Positions 52,279 through 60,628 of a stretch of 64,000 bases of DNA are shown here, in pieces. The translations under genes were made by a program, and so were the position numbers. This stretch comes from Micromonospora arborensis. GTDB taxonomy: Bacteria; Actinomycetota; Actinomycetes; Mycobacteriales; Micromonosporaceae. Positions within the stretch are counted from its first letter, which is position 1; each line of letters opens with the position of its first letter. Below the pieces are notes generated by a model. The model saw only the letters and a program-made list of their open reading frames with translations. It was not told the origin of the DNA and made no database searches. The stretch is from assembly GCF_003205615.1 (NCBI RefSeq), contig NZ_PYBV01000011.1, forward strand, positions 307,499 to 371,498, in the 5' to 3' direction.

Positions 52279-52320
52279 CGACCAGGGCCGGCCACCCGTG
52301 CGGGTAACCGGCCCTGGTCG
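52279..52320 (-). terminator. strong hairpin terminator of the sulfurtransferase operon
   Basis: CGACCAGGGCCGG (52279-52291) and CCGGCCCTGGTCG (52308-52320) are exact complements; the loop itself holds ACCCG/CGGGT. It follows the stop of the DUF1416 gene on the minus strand. Confidence 0.75.
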
Positions 52321-52334
52321 ATCAGAGCAGTGGG

Positions 52335-52655
52335 TCAGGCGACCGTGACACCAACCTCGTTGACACCCCGGCCGGCGGTGACGGCCGTGTCGCCGTTGCC
52401 GTGCCGGGACAGCGCCCGGAGCGTCCAGGAGCCCGGCGCGGCGAAGAACCGGAACTGGCCGGCGGCGGAGGTCACCACTTCGGCGGTGAACTCACCTGTC
52501 GAGTCGAGCAGCCGGACGTACGCGCCCGGCACCGGCTCGTCCTCGGCGGAGCGGACGATGCCGGTGATGACGGTTTCCTTCTCCAGGTCCAGGCTGGCGG
52601 GCAGCGGCGCGGCCTGATCCGGTGCGGCGCAACCCGCGGCGATGGGAAGAGTCAT
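52335..52655 (-). CDS. sseC: DUF1416/SseC protein
   Basis: A 106-residue Ig-like/carboxypeptidase regulatory-type beta domain (ETVITGIVRSAEDEPVPGAY, GQFRFFAAPGSWTLRALSR), the DUF1416 family. In mycobacteria it is always linked with the thiosulfate sulfurtransferase gene (Rv0814c-Rv0815c). N-terminal ALPIAAGCAAPDQ-type sequence with a Cys near residue 9. ATG 2 bp after the sulfurtransferase stop. Role in sulfur transfer is inferred from linkage only. Confidence 0.92.
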   Translation of the reverse strand: MTLPIAAGCAAPDQAAPLPASLDLEKETVITGIVRSAEDEPVPGAYVRLLDSTGEFTAEVVTSAAGQFRFFAAPGSWTLRALSRHGNGDTAVTAGRGVNEVGVTVA

Positions 52656-52657
52656 GA

Positions 52658-53506
52658 TCAGGCCTCCCCGGGTTCGTCACCGAGCGCGACCGGAACGCCG
52701 ACCAGCGAGCCGTACTCGGTCCAGGAACCGTCGTAGTTCTTGACGTTGCGGTGGCCCAGCAGCTCCTGCAGCACGAACCAGGTGTGCGAGGAGCGCTCAC
52801 CGATGCGGCAGTACGCGATGGTCTCCTTGCCGTCGTCGAGCCCGGCGTCGCCGTAGATCCGGCGCAGCTCGTCGTCGGACCGGAAGGTGCCGTCCTCGTT
52901 GGCCGCCTTCGACCACGGGACGCTGATCGCGGTGGGGATGTGACCGGCCCGCTGCGCCTGCTCCTGCGGCAGGTGGGCGGGGGCGAGCAGCCGGCCGGCG
53001 AACTCGTCGGGGCTGCGCACGTCGACCAGGTTCTTGGTGCCGATCGCGGCGACCACCTCGTCGCGGAAGGCCCGGATGGACGTGTCCGGCTCCTGCGCGA
53101 CGTACTGCGTCGCCGGGCGGGACACCGCGTCGGTGACCAGCGGGCGAGCATCCAGCTCCCACTTCTTGCGACCACCGTCCAGCAGCTTCACGTCACCGTG
53201 GCCGTAGAGCTTGAAGTACCAGTAGGCGTACGCGGCGAACCAGTTGTTGTTGCCGCCGTAGAGGATGACGGTGTCGTCGTTGCTGATGCCCCGCTCGGAG
53301 AGCAGCGCCTCGAACTGGGTCTTGTTGACGAAGTCCCGGCGAACCTGGTCCTGCAGGTCGGTCTTCCAGTCAATCTTGATGGCGCCGGCGATGTGGCCGG
53401 TGTCGTAGGCCGAGGTGTCCTCGTCGACCTCGACGAAGACGACGCCCGGGGCGTCGAGGTTCTTCTCGGCCCACTCGGCCGAAACGAGTGCGGTGTCGCG
53501 ACTCAT
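52658..53506 (-). CDS. cysA: thiosulfate sulfurtransferase, two rhodanese domains
   Basis: A 282-residue rhodanese. The N-terminal domain is inactive (no Cys in its loop); the C-terminal loop has YCRIGERSSHTWFVL with the persulfide cysteine near residue 233 and a CRxGxR pattern of thiosulfate-specific enzymes. GGGAG is 7 nt before ATG 53506, deciding the start against a longer frame. A 25-residue Cys-rich leader peptide lies 206 bp upstream in the same direction. Operon with DUF1416. Confidence 0.95.
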   Translation of the reverse strand: MSRDTALVSAEWAEKNLDAPGVVFVEVDEDTSAYDTGHIAGAIKIDWKTDLQDQVRRDFVNKTQFEALLSERGISNDDTVILYGGNNNWFAAYAYWYFKLYGHGDVKLLDGGRKKWELDARPLVTDAVSRPATQYVAQEPDTSIRAFRDEVVAAIGTKNLVDVRSPDEFAGRLLAPAHLPQEQAQRAGHIPTAISVPWSKAANEDGTFRSDDELRRIYGDAGLDDGKETIAYCRIGERSSHTWFVLQELLGHRNVKNYDGSWTEYGSLVGVPVALGDEPGEA

Positions 53507-53702
53507 CGAATCACTCCCTGGTGAGGATGGATGGTGAGCCAACGCGCGAGTATCGATGGATGTAACTGTCGCACCACGCGCGGGACCCAGCGGAAGGACG
53601 GGATCACGGGTTCGTGCGACGGCGCCGCTGCCGGTCGTTCGGTGGGATCACCGGAGGGTGCGAGAACCCTGTGCCGGTGGCCGCCTCAGGCGGCCGGAGA
53701 CA

Positions 53703-53725
53703 GCCCCGCCGTCAGATGACGGGGC
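53703..53725 (-). promoter_or_regulatory. candidate attenuator hairpin at the leader stop codon
   Basis: Minus strand: GCCCC-GTCA, 2-nt loop TC, then TGAC-GGC-GGGGC, so a 9-bp stem with a 3-nt bulge. The right arm contains the TGA stop of the leader peptide. A ribosome finishing or stalled at the Cys/Arg end of the leader would block this stem. Confidence 0.55.
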
Positions 53726-53789
53726 GACACAGGCAGGTGGCCACGCGGCACAGGTCGACCGCGCGCCGTTTGGTGAGGTGGGTCCCCAT
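53712..53789 (-). CDS. Cys-rich leader peptide of the sulfurtransferase operon
   Basis: A 25-residue frame starting MGTHLTKRRAVDL and ending LCRVATCLCRPVI. It matches the actinobacterial class of short leader peptides (LTxRRxVDLCR ... CxCR) found upstream of sulfur-metabolism genes and thought to sense cysteine supply through Cys codons. Three Cys in the last 13 residues and overlap of the stop codon with a hairpin support the reading. It lies 206 bp before the sulfurtransferase ATG. Confidence 0.8.
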   Translation of the reverse strand: MGTHLTKRRAVDLCRVATCLCRPVI

Positions 53790-53870
53790 GAGCAGCGAGC
53801 CTACCAGCCGGTGACCGTGCTGCCACTGAGCCGACCACCATCCGGGAAGGACCCAGCCCCCTGGCCCACC

Positions 53871-54659
53871 TCAGCCGGCGGAATTGATGGGTACGTTCTT
53901 CGCGTCGGCCGTGACCGCCAGTCCTTCCGGCAGTGGTCGAACCTCCCGGACGGCGAGCTGGAACGGCAGTTCGGGCAGGGGCACGTCGATGGAGATGCTC
54001 TTGGCGAAGTTGTTCAGGAAGGTGCGGGCCAGCGGCAGGTTCGGCAGACCCGCGGCGTCCAGGTCGTTGAACTTCAGGGCGACCGCGCCGTTGTCGGCGA
54101 CGATGACGTCGGCGGTGCCGCTGATCGTGATCTTCTGACCGAGGATGTCGGTCGGGCCCGTGACGGTGAGCTTGCCGTTCTGCTCGCCGAGGGTCAGGCC
54201 GGGCCGTTTCAGCAGTGCCGCGAGACTGTCGTAGCTGATCGTGCCCGTGCCGTTGACGGTGTCCGCGACGACGTCCCCCTGGCCGGTGCGCAGAGTGTCC
54301 AGCGAGGCACGCACGTTGCGTGCGTCCACATCGAGCACCGACAACCGGACGGCCTGGCCCTCGACCGGGGCCTGCACGTCCCGCAGCTTGATCGAGATCC
54401 GCTGGTAGCGGCCGTCGACCACCTGGGTGAGGAACGGGACGCCCGCGACCTCCACCTCCGGCTCGGTGGACTGCGCGCCCTGCTTGGCGACCTCCTGTTG
54501 GACACGGTCGGCGATGGTCCGCTCGGCCACCCCGACCGCGACCCGGTCCGCGACCACCAGCAGCCCCGCCACGAACACGAGCAGGACGACGAGGGTGATG
54601 AGCACCTTGCGACCACGCCGCCGGGGCCGGGCCTCACTCGCCGGATACTCCTGCGCCAC
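53871..54659 (-). CDS. LmeA-like DUF2993 lipid-binding protein
   Basis: A 262-residue exported protein: signal anchor VLITLVVLLVFVAGLLVVADRVAV near residue 20, then DUF2993 with NKLTV-like strands and IDVPLPELPFQLAVREVRPL. Mycobacterial LmeA (Rv0817c) is a periplasmic phospholipid-binding protein in lipomannan maturation. Position here, between sulfurtransferase and GlnR-like genes, is the same. GGAGG precedes the GTG by 5 nt. Confidence 0.9.
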   Translation of the reverse strand: MAQEYPASEARPRRRGRKVLITLVVLLVFVAGLLVVADRVAVGVAERTIADRVQQEVAKQGAQSTEPEVEVAGVPFLTQVVDGRYQRISIKLRDVQAPVEGQAVRLSVLDVDARNVRASLDTLRTGQGDVVADTVNGTGTISYDSLAALLKRPGLTLGEQNGKLTVTGPTDILGQKITISGTADVIVADNGAVALKFNDLDAAGLPNLPLARTFLNNFAKSISIDVPLPELPFQLAVREVRPLPEGLAVTADAKNVPINSAG

Positions 54660-54763
54660 GCCGCCTCCTGTCTTGACCCGTCGTGGTGCGACGGGTCGTC
54701 CGTGCCGCTGCCGCAGCGCGGCGCACCAATAGGTACCCGACCGGCTCCGGGCTCAACCGTGAC

Positions 54764-55822
54764 TCAGAGGAAGAGCATGCACATGGCGTACGCGGCCGGC
54801 GCGGCGAGAGCGAAGCCACCGAGGGGACCCTGCATGTGCCGGGCCACCCACATCGTGGGCGGCTCGCCGGCCATCAGGCGGCCCGCCTCGGCGTACCCCA
54901 CGGCGAGATCGGAGAGGACGGCGGTGACCGCCGCGACCAGGCCGATCACGGCGGCCCGGGTCGGCGTGAAGGGAGCCACCAGGTAGCTGCCGAGGAGTGC
55001 GCTGGTGAGCGTGCCGACCATCGCGCCGGCCACCACCCCGGCGGCGCCCCGGGGCACCTGCGGAGCCAGCCGGGGCCAGGGCAGCACGGCGTCGGTGAGC
55101 CGAGCGACGGTCAGCGCGACGCCGCTCGCGGACAGGCAGACGGTGATCGCCTGGGTGCCGGCCGGGATCCGGCTGAGCACGATCAGGGTGCCGAAGGCCA
55201 CCACCCCGACCACGATGAGCAGCGTGGCGCCGAGTGAGTCGGTGACCCGAACCCGGTCGACCCGGCGCACCAACTGGCCGAGTACCGCGGCGAGGAACCC
55301 GCCGGCGGCCAGGTAACCCAGCGGCGCCAGCCCGGCGATGTCGGTCTGCACCGCGGCGATGTCCGCGAGCGCCGCGACCGCGGCGCTTATCCCAGCGACC
55401 ACCAGCAGCGCGGGCGGGCGCATGGCCATCGTCCAGGCGAGCACGAACAGCAGCTGGACGCCGAAGATGATGAAGGCGAACGGCAGCCGGTGGCCGGGGC
55501 CCGACGTCTGCGCACCCAGCACCAGGCCGACGCCGAGCAGCGCGGCGAAGCCGGCGATGGTCACCGCCAACTGGCGACGCACCTCGACCGGGGGTACGAC
55601 CTCCTCTTCCGGCTCGTCGACCTCGTCCTCGGATCGGCGAGCCGGCTCGCCGGCACGACGGGCACGACGAGGCCCACCCCGTTCGCGACGATCGCCGTCG
55701 GTGGCGGCCGGACCGGTACGCGGGGCGGGCGGGTGGCCGCGGGTCGGTGCGGCGGCCGGGCCCGGGTGCGGCCCGGCGGGCCACGATTCGCGGCCCGCCT
55801 CGGGCGAGGTGGAGGGAAACAC
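54764..55822 (-). CDS. polytopic membrane protein of unknown function
   Basis: A 352-residue protein: first 85 residues disordered and charged (EDEVDEPEEEVVPPVEVRRQ), then about nine hydrophobic segments. GDLAVGYAEAGRLMAGEPP-like end. No family recognised; homologues seem limited to Micromonosporaceae relatives by my memory. GTG start, weak ribosome site. Divergent from the GlnR-like regulator. Confidence 0.78.
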   Translation of the reverse strand: MFPSTSPEAGRESWPAGPHPGPAAAPTRGHPPAPRTGPAATDGDRRERGGPRRARRAGEPARRSEDEVDEPEEEVVPPVEVRRQLAVTIAGFAALLGVGLVLGAQTSGPGHRLPFAFIIFGVQLLFVLAWTMAMRPPALLVVAGISAAVAALADIAAVQTDIAGLAPLGYLAAGGFLAAVLGQLVRRVDRVRVTDSLGATLLIVVGVVAFGTLIVLSRIPAGTQAITVCLSASGVALTVARLTDAVLPWPRLAPQVPRGAAGVVAGAMVGTLTSALLGSYLVAPFTPTRAAVIGLVAAVTAVLSDLAVGYAEAGRLMAGEPPTMWVARHMQGPLGGFALAAPAAYAMCMLFL

Positions 55823-56070
55823 GACCCGATCGTGCCAGACCGACCGCCCGACGCGATGGTCACGGGTTTCAGCGACGTTAAAATCTATGCCACGATCAGG
55901 GGCAAGCTAGACAAACGGGAAATGGCCTGACGGCGCGGCCGAGGCGATCGGTTACGCTCAACCCGTTACCCGCCCGTCAGCGACGCCGGGACCACGCAAT
56001 TTCTCAGCGCACTCCACCGTGGGTGTGTCTGGTCGCGTGCGGCCCACGCGCCGCCGGGACGGAGGTGATC

Positions 56071-56784
56071 GTGGAAATCCTGTTGCTGGTGACCGCGCGC
56101 GCAGGTGAACCGTCGGTTGTGCTGCCGGCACTCGACCTGCTGCCGCATTCGGTCCGCACCGCACCGCGCGACGTCCGCACCCTGGTCGCGGGCCCCAGCC
56201 CGGACGCGGTGCTGGTGGACGCCCGCTCCGAGTTGAGCGAGGCTCGCGCGACCTGCCGGATGCTGCACGCCACCGGGCTCGGCGTGCCGCTGGTCGCGGT
56301 GGTGACCGAGGCCGGCCTGATCGCGCTGAACGCCGACTGGGGCGTCGACGACGTCATCCTCGCCTCGGCCGGCCCCGCCGAGGTTGAGGCACGACTGCGG
56401 CTGGCGGTGGGCCGGTTGAGCAACGCGACCGCCGGCGCGGGCGGCTCGATCCGGGCCGGTGAGCTGACCATCGATCCGGACACGTACGCGGCCAAGCTCA
56501 AGGGTCGCCCGCTCGACCTCACCTACAAGGAGTTCGAGCTGCTGAAGTTCCTGGCCCAGCACCCGGGTCGGGTGTTCACCCGGGACCAGCTCCTGCGCGA
56601 GGTCTGGGGCTACGACTACTTCGGCGGCACCCGCACGGTGGACGTGCACGTCCGGCGACTACGCGCCAAGCTCGGCTCGGAGTACGAGTCGATGATCGGC
56701 ACCGTTCGCCAGGTCGGCTACAAGTTCGTCGTGCCGCCGTCCCGGTCGCTGGCCGAAGCGGAGCACGCGCCCCTGCCGGTCTGA
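56071..56784 (+). CDS. glnR: GlnR-like orphan OmpR-type regulator
   Basis: A 237-residue atypical response regulator: degenerate receiver ([10 protein letters not shown] where the phosphorylation site should be, no full acidic pocket) and a winged helix [20 protein letters not shown] ... VRQVGYKF. GlnR controls nitrogen-assimilation genes in actinobacteria and the site fits Rv0818. The ribosome site GGAGGTGATC (56061-56070) is a perfect match to the 16S tail, right before GTG 56071. A GTTAC-N9-GTTAC pair at about 55950-55970 may be a GlnR box. Confidence 0.92.
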   Translation: MEILLLVTARAGEPSVVLPALDLLPHSVRTAPRDVRTLVAGPSPDAVLVDARSELSEARATCRMLHATGLGVPLVAVVTEAGLIALNADWGVDDVILASAGPAEVEARLRLAVGRLSNATAGAGGSIRAGELTIDPDTYAAKLKGRPLDLTYKEFELLKFLAQHPGRVFTRDQLLREVWGYDYFGGTRTVDVHVRRLRAKLGSEYESMIGTVRQVGYKFVVPPSRSLAEAEHAPLPV

Positions 56785-56938
56785 TCCGGGAGTCGGCCCA
56801 GGCGATTTCCCATATGCCCTTTTTGCGCATCCTGGCAGTCCTATTCTGACTGCCGGGTTTGTCGGAGAAAGGGGCGACGGTGCGCGTAGTGACCACGGGG
56901 GCAACGGGCCGGCCTGACCGGCCAACCAGGCGGAAGTC

Positions 56939-57811
56939 GTGAATCGGGGCGACTCGACCGCGAAGGCTGCGGGAATCGTGACGCTGGTGGTGGCGGCGCT
57001 GCTCGGCTCGGCGTACGTGCTGGGCCGCAGCCTCGTCCCCGACCAGCAGCCCCAACGACACTCCACCGGGATCACGTCGAACGCCGACGCGCCGAACTCT
57101 GCCGACCAACCCAGCGGCGGCGAGCCGACCGCCGCCCCGAGCGCCAGCGGGAGCACCGGCCCCACCGAGGCCGGTCAGGACGGGTCGGGGCGAGACGCCG
57201 GGGGCGACAAGCTGTTCGGCGCACACGCCACCACCGGCTCCTCCCGGCTCGCGCTGACCTTCGACGACGGACCGGACCCGCAGTACACCCCGCAGGTCCT
57301 CGCCCTCCTGCGCGAATTCGACGTACGGGCCACGTTCTGCGTGGTCGGTGAGAACGCCCAGAATCACCCCGACCTGATCCAGGCGATCGTCAACGACGGG
57401 CACACCCTGTGCAACCACTCGTGGCAACACGACGTCGGCCTGGGTGCCCGATCGGCCGACGCGATCCGCTCCGACCTCCTGCGCACCAACGAGGCGATCC
57501 GGGCGGCGGTGCCGGACGCGCCGATCGTCTGGTACCGCCAGCCCGGCGGCGCCTGGACGTACCCGGTGGTGTCGGTGGCGAGTCAGCTCGGCATGACCCC
57601 GCTGCACTGGTCGGTGGACCCGTCGGACTGGGACCTGCCCGGCGCCGGCAAGATCACCGCCACGGTGGTCACCCAGGCCGAACCGGGCTCGGTGGTGCTG
57701 CTGCACGACGCCGGCGGGAACCGCCAGGGCACGGTGGACGCGCTGCGCCGGATCCTGCCCGACCTGACCGCCCGGTTCGAGCTGGAGGCGCTGCCCACCG
57801 ACCCGACGTGA
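56939..57811 (+). CDS. secreted polysaccharide deacetylase (NodB domain)
   Basis: A 290-residue CE4 enzyme with an N-terminal signal anchor (residues 10-31), a Ser/Gly-rich linker to about 100 and the NodB domain: TFDDGPDPQ, metal HxxxH in CNHSWQHD, RQPGGAW, VDPSDWD and LLHDAGGNR. All metal and catalytic residues are present. Likely removes N-acetyl groups of peptidoglycan or chitin-type polymers outside the cell. GTG start with AGGCGGAAG. Between GlnR and mshD in place of mycobacterial genes. Confidence 0.93.
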   Translation: MNRGDSTAKAAGIVTLVVAALLGSAYVLGRSLVPDQQPQRHSTGITSNADAPNSADQPSGGEPTAAPSASGSTGPTEAGQDGSGRDAGGDKLFGAHATTGSSRLALTFDDGPDPQYTPQVLALLREFDVRATFCVVGENAQNHPDLIQAIVNDGHTLCNHSWQHDVGLGARSADAIRSDLLRTNEAIRAAVPDAPIVWYRQPGGAWTYPVVSVASQLGMTPLHWSVDPSDWDLPGAGKITATVVTQAEPGSVVLLHDAGGNRQGTVDALRRILPDLTARFELEALPTDPT

Positions 57812-58017
57812 GGCAGGTGGCCGCCGGGCTGGCCACCCACGGGCGGGGAGGGTCGGCGCACTGCCTTTAAAGCTGATGCCGCAAACGATTCAGCTCCACA
57901 GGCGTCGACCAACACCTCGCCCACCTGCGCGGCCGCAGCCTCCACGCCGCGCCGCCCCCGCGGGCTTTAGTGGGCGACGGAGCGAGCGCCACGACAGGCA
58001 GCGACTACGGTGACGGG

Positions 58018-58944
58018 ATGAGCAGCGCGGAGCCGACGAGCGACCAGGTGACCCGGACCGACCGACTGGCGCCGGCGGAGATCGTCGACGTACTGGCCCT
58101 GGCCAGCTCCGCGGGCGACACCGACGGCGCGAACCCGCTCGACGAGCACGTCCTGCTCCGACTGCGCGACCCGGACGCCCCGGCCCTGCACCTGATCGCC
58201 CGCGCCGACGACGGCACCCTCACCGGGTACGCGCACCTGGACACCACCGACCCGGTCGGCGGGATCGGAGTCGAGCTGGTGGTGCACCCCGCGTACCGGC
58301 GGCGGGGCACCGGTCGTGCGCTGGCCCGGGGTGTGCTCGCCTCGGCCACCGGGCCACTGCGGGCGTGGGCGCACGGCGACCACCCCTCGGCCGCGGCGCT
58401 CGGCGTCGACCTCGGGTTCACCCGGGCGCGGGTGCTCTGGCAACTGCGCCGACCGTTGGCCGCCCCGCTCGGCGAGCCGCGCCTGCCCGACGGGGTGACG
58501 CTGCGCGAGTTCCGGCCCGGGGCGGACGACGCGGCCTGGTTGACCCTCAACTCACGCGCCTTCGCCGAGCACCCCGAGCAGGGTCGGTGGACCTCGGACG
58601 ACCTGCGGGTCCGTCTCGCCGAGCCGTGGTTCGACCCGGCCGGCTTCCTGCTCGCCGAGGAGACCGCGACCGGCCGCCTGCTCGGCTTCCACTGGACCAA
58701 GGTGCACGAGCGCCCAGGGTCGGCCCGAATCGGCGAGGTGTACGTCCTGGGCGTGGAGCCGACCGCACACGGCGGCGGGCTCGGTCGGGCGTTGACGACC
58801 GCCGGGCTCGCGTACCTGCGGGACAAGCGCGGCCTGGACCGGGTGATGCTCTACGTGGACGAGTCGAACACCGGGGCGGTCGCGCTCTACGAGCGGCTGG
58901 GTTTCGCCCGCTGGTCCGCGCACATCAACTACCACCTGGGCTGA
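58018..58944 (+). CDS. mshD: mycothiol synthase MshD
   Basis: A 308-residue double-GNAT acetyltransferase, last step of mycothiol synthesis (acetyl-CoA plus Cys-GlcN-Ins). The C-terminal active GNAT has GEVYVLGVEPTAHGGGLGRAL; the N-terminal copy VHPAYRRRGTGRALA. The closing LDRVMLYVDESNTGAVALYE and RWSAHINYHL are MshD hallmarks. ATG 58018 follows TACGGT by 6 nt. Position beside GlnR and pst genes matches Rv0818-Rv0820. Confidence 0.95.
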   Translation: MSSAEPTSDQVTRTDRLAPAEIVDVLALASSAGDTDGANPLDEHVLLRLRDPDAPALHLIARADDGTLTGYAHLDTTDPVGGIGVELVVHPAYRRRGTGRALARGVLASATGPLRAWAHGDHPSAAALGVDLGFTRARVLWQLRRPLAAPLGEPRLPDGVTLREFRPGADDAAWLTLNSRAFAEHPEQGRWTSDDLRVRLAEPWFDPAGFLLAEETATGRLLGFHWTKVHERPGSARIGEVYVLGVEPTAHGGGLGRALTTAGLAYLRDKRGLDRVMLYVDESNTGAVALYERLGFARWSAHINYHLG

Positions 58945-59005
58945 TACCACCTGGGCTGACCGTCGGCCGCCAGAGCATTCGATCGGGCGTGCTCCACTCC
59001 AGGTC

Positions 59006-59049
59006 GCCGATGTTGGGGTAACCGGGGCCGGGGATACCCCGACATCGGC
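59006..59049 (+). terminator. 15-bp inverted repeat after mshD
   Basis: GCCGATGTTGGGGTA (59006-59020) pairs with TACCCCGACATCGGC (59035-59049) in 14 of 15 positions around a 14-nt loop. Likely the mshD terminator. Confidence 0.55.
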
Positions 59050-59295
59050 CACATTGAGTCGATCATGGAGATGGCCGCCGGCTCACCGCGCAGAAAGCCG
59101 GACAAAGCGCCAGCCTGCCCCTGGGTCAGCGACCCGCGTCGGGGACCAGGCGTGTGCGCCGCGCTGCATACGCCGCCAGACCATTGGGGCAGCCAAGTGG
59201 CGGCGGAGGGCCGGGTCACCGGGGGGTAACGGCCGAGCCTCGGCGGGATAACGGCGAACCGGAAATATACCCATACTTCCGACAGGCGTACCTGG

Positions 59296-59372
59296 GTTCA
59301 CTTAACGGACAACTCACCCTCAGCAAGCGGTCACCTCGGCGGCCGTACGTGTTCACCTTGCGTTCACTTGCG
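59296..59372 (+). promoter_or_regulatory. extended PHO box of the pst operon
   Basis: GTTCAC-type units recur in exact 11-bp phase: GTTCACTTAAC (59296), GGACAACTCAC (59307), GGTCACCTCGG (59329), GTTCACCTTGC (59351) and GTTCACTTGCG (59362). This is the direct-repeat grammar of PhoP/RegX3 sites. Confidence 0.75.
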
Positions 59373-59482
59373 ACCGGCGAACCGGCTACCTGGCACTCCT
59401 AACTTTCGTGTCAGCCGGTCAATGCCGGTCCTCGGGCCCCGGGATCGGGGTGCCAAGTCAGACGCGAAGGGAAACCCCTCAG

Positions 59483-60589
59483 GTGAAGCTCCAGCGGTAC
59501 GGCGCGATTGCCGGCCTCGCTCTTGCTGCGACGCTCGGTCTCAGCGCATGCGGCTCGGACAACAACGAGCCCACTCCCGGCGCCAGCGCTTCGGGCTCGG
59601 CCGCCGCGGTCGACTGCGCCACCGGCACGCTGAACGCCCAGGGCTCCTCGGCGCAGAAGAACGCCATGGCCGAATGGATCAAGGCGTACCAGACGAAGTG
59701 CCAGGGCACCACGATCAACTACGAGCCGACCGGCTCGGGCGCCGGCATCCAGGCGTTCATCGCCGGGACCGCCGACTTCGCCGGCTCCGACTCCGCGCTC
59801 AAGCCGGAGGAGCAGCCGCAGGCCGACGCCAAGTGCGCCGGTGGCAAGGCCATCCACCTGCCGATGGTGATCGGCCCGGTGGCCGTCGCCTACAACGTGA
59901 GCGGCGTGGACAACCTCCAGCTCAAGCCGGCCACCCTGGCGAAGATCTTCGCCGGCACGGTCACCAAGTGGGACGACGCGGCGATCAAGGCCGACAACCC
60001 GGACGCCAAGCTGCCGGCGACCACGATCCAGACCGTCCACCGCTCGGACGAGTCGGGCACCACCGACAACTTCACCAACTTCCTGTCCAAGACCGCCGAG
60101 GCCGACTGGACCCTGGGTAAGGCCAAGGCGTGGAAGGCTCCGGGCGGCACCGGCGCCAAGGGCTCGGACGGCGTGGCCAGCAAGGTCAAGGCTGCCGACG
60201 GCACCATCGGTTACATGGAGTGGTCGTTCGCCGAGAACGCCGGCCTGAAGATGTCGAAGATCGGCAACGGCAACGGCGAGTTCGCCGAGCTGACCGCCGA
60301 GGCCGCCGGCAAGACCATCGCCGGCGCCAAGATCGACGGCCAGGGCGACGACCTCAAGCTGTCGATCGACTACAACACCAAGGAGGCCGGGGCGTACCCG
60401 ATCGTCCTGGCGACGTACGAGATCGTCTGCAGCAAGGGCCTCGCGGCCGACAAGCTGCCGCTGGTCAAGGGTCTGCTGGGCTACGCGGCCAGCACCGAGG
60501 GCCAGGCTGCCATGACCGAGCTGGGCTACGCCCCGCTGCCGGAGACCGTCCGCACCAAGGTCGAGGCCGCAGTCAAGAACATCTCCTGA
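59483..60589 (+). CDS. pstS: phosphate ABC transporter substrate-binding protein PstS
   Basis: A 368-residue lipoprotein. Signal peptide with lipobox LGLSAC near residue 20; Ser/Gly linker; phosphate-binding loops GSSAQ, TGSGAGIQAF and RSDESGTTDNF. GTG 59483 starts the signal; the longer frame is non-coding. Directly controlled by the PHO box upstream. Confidence 0.96.
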   Translation: MKLQRYGAIAGLALAATLGLSACGSDNNEPTPGASASGSAAAVDCATGTLNAQGSSAQKNAMAEWIKAYQTKCQGTTINYEPTGSGAGIQAFIAGTADFAGSDSALKPEEQPQADAKCAGGKAIHLPMVIGPVAVAYNVSGVDNLQLKPATLAKIFAGTVTKWDDAAIKADNPDAKLPATTIQTVHRSDESGTTDNFTNFLSKTAEADWTLGKAKAWKAPGGTGAKGSDGVASKVKAADGTIGYMEWSFAENAGLKMSKIGNGNGEFAELTAEAAGKTIAGAKIDGQGDDLKLSIDYNTKEAGAYPIVLATYEIVCSKGLAADKLPLVKGLLGYAASTEGQAAMTELGYAPLPETVRTKVEAAVKNIS

Positions 60590-60628
60590 CCCGACCCCAC
60601 CACCTCCGCAATCGAATCGAGCGAGCAG

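Larger units (their letters stand above)
58945..59482. other. long upstream region of pstS
   Basis: No gene seen. It holds a near-perfect inverted repeat (59006-59049) just after mshD and the extended PHO box at 59296-59372. TAACTT at 59400-59405 may be the pstS -10. Confidence 0.6.
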
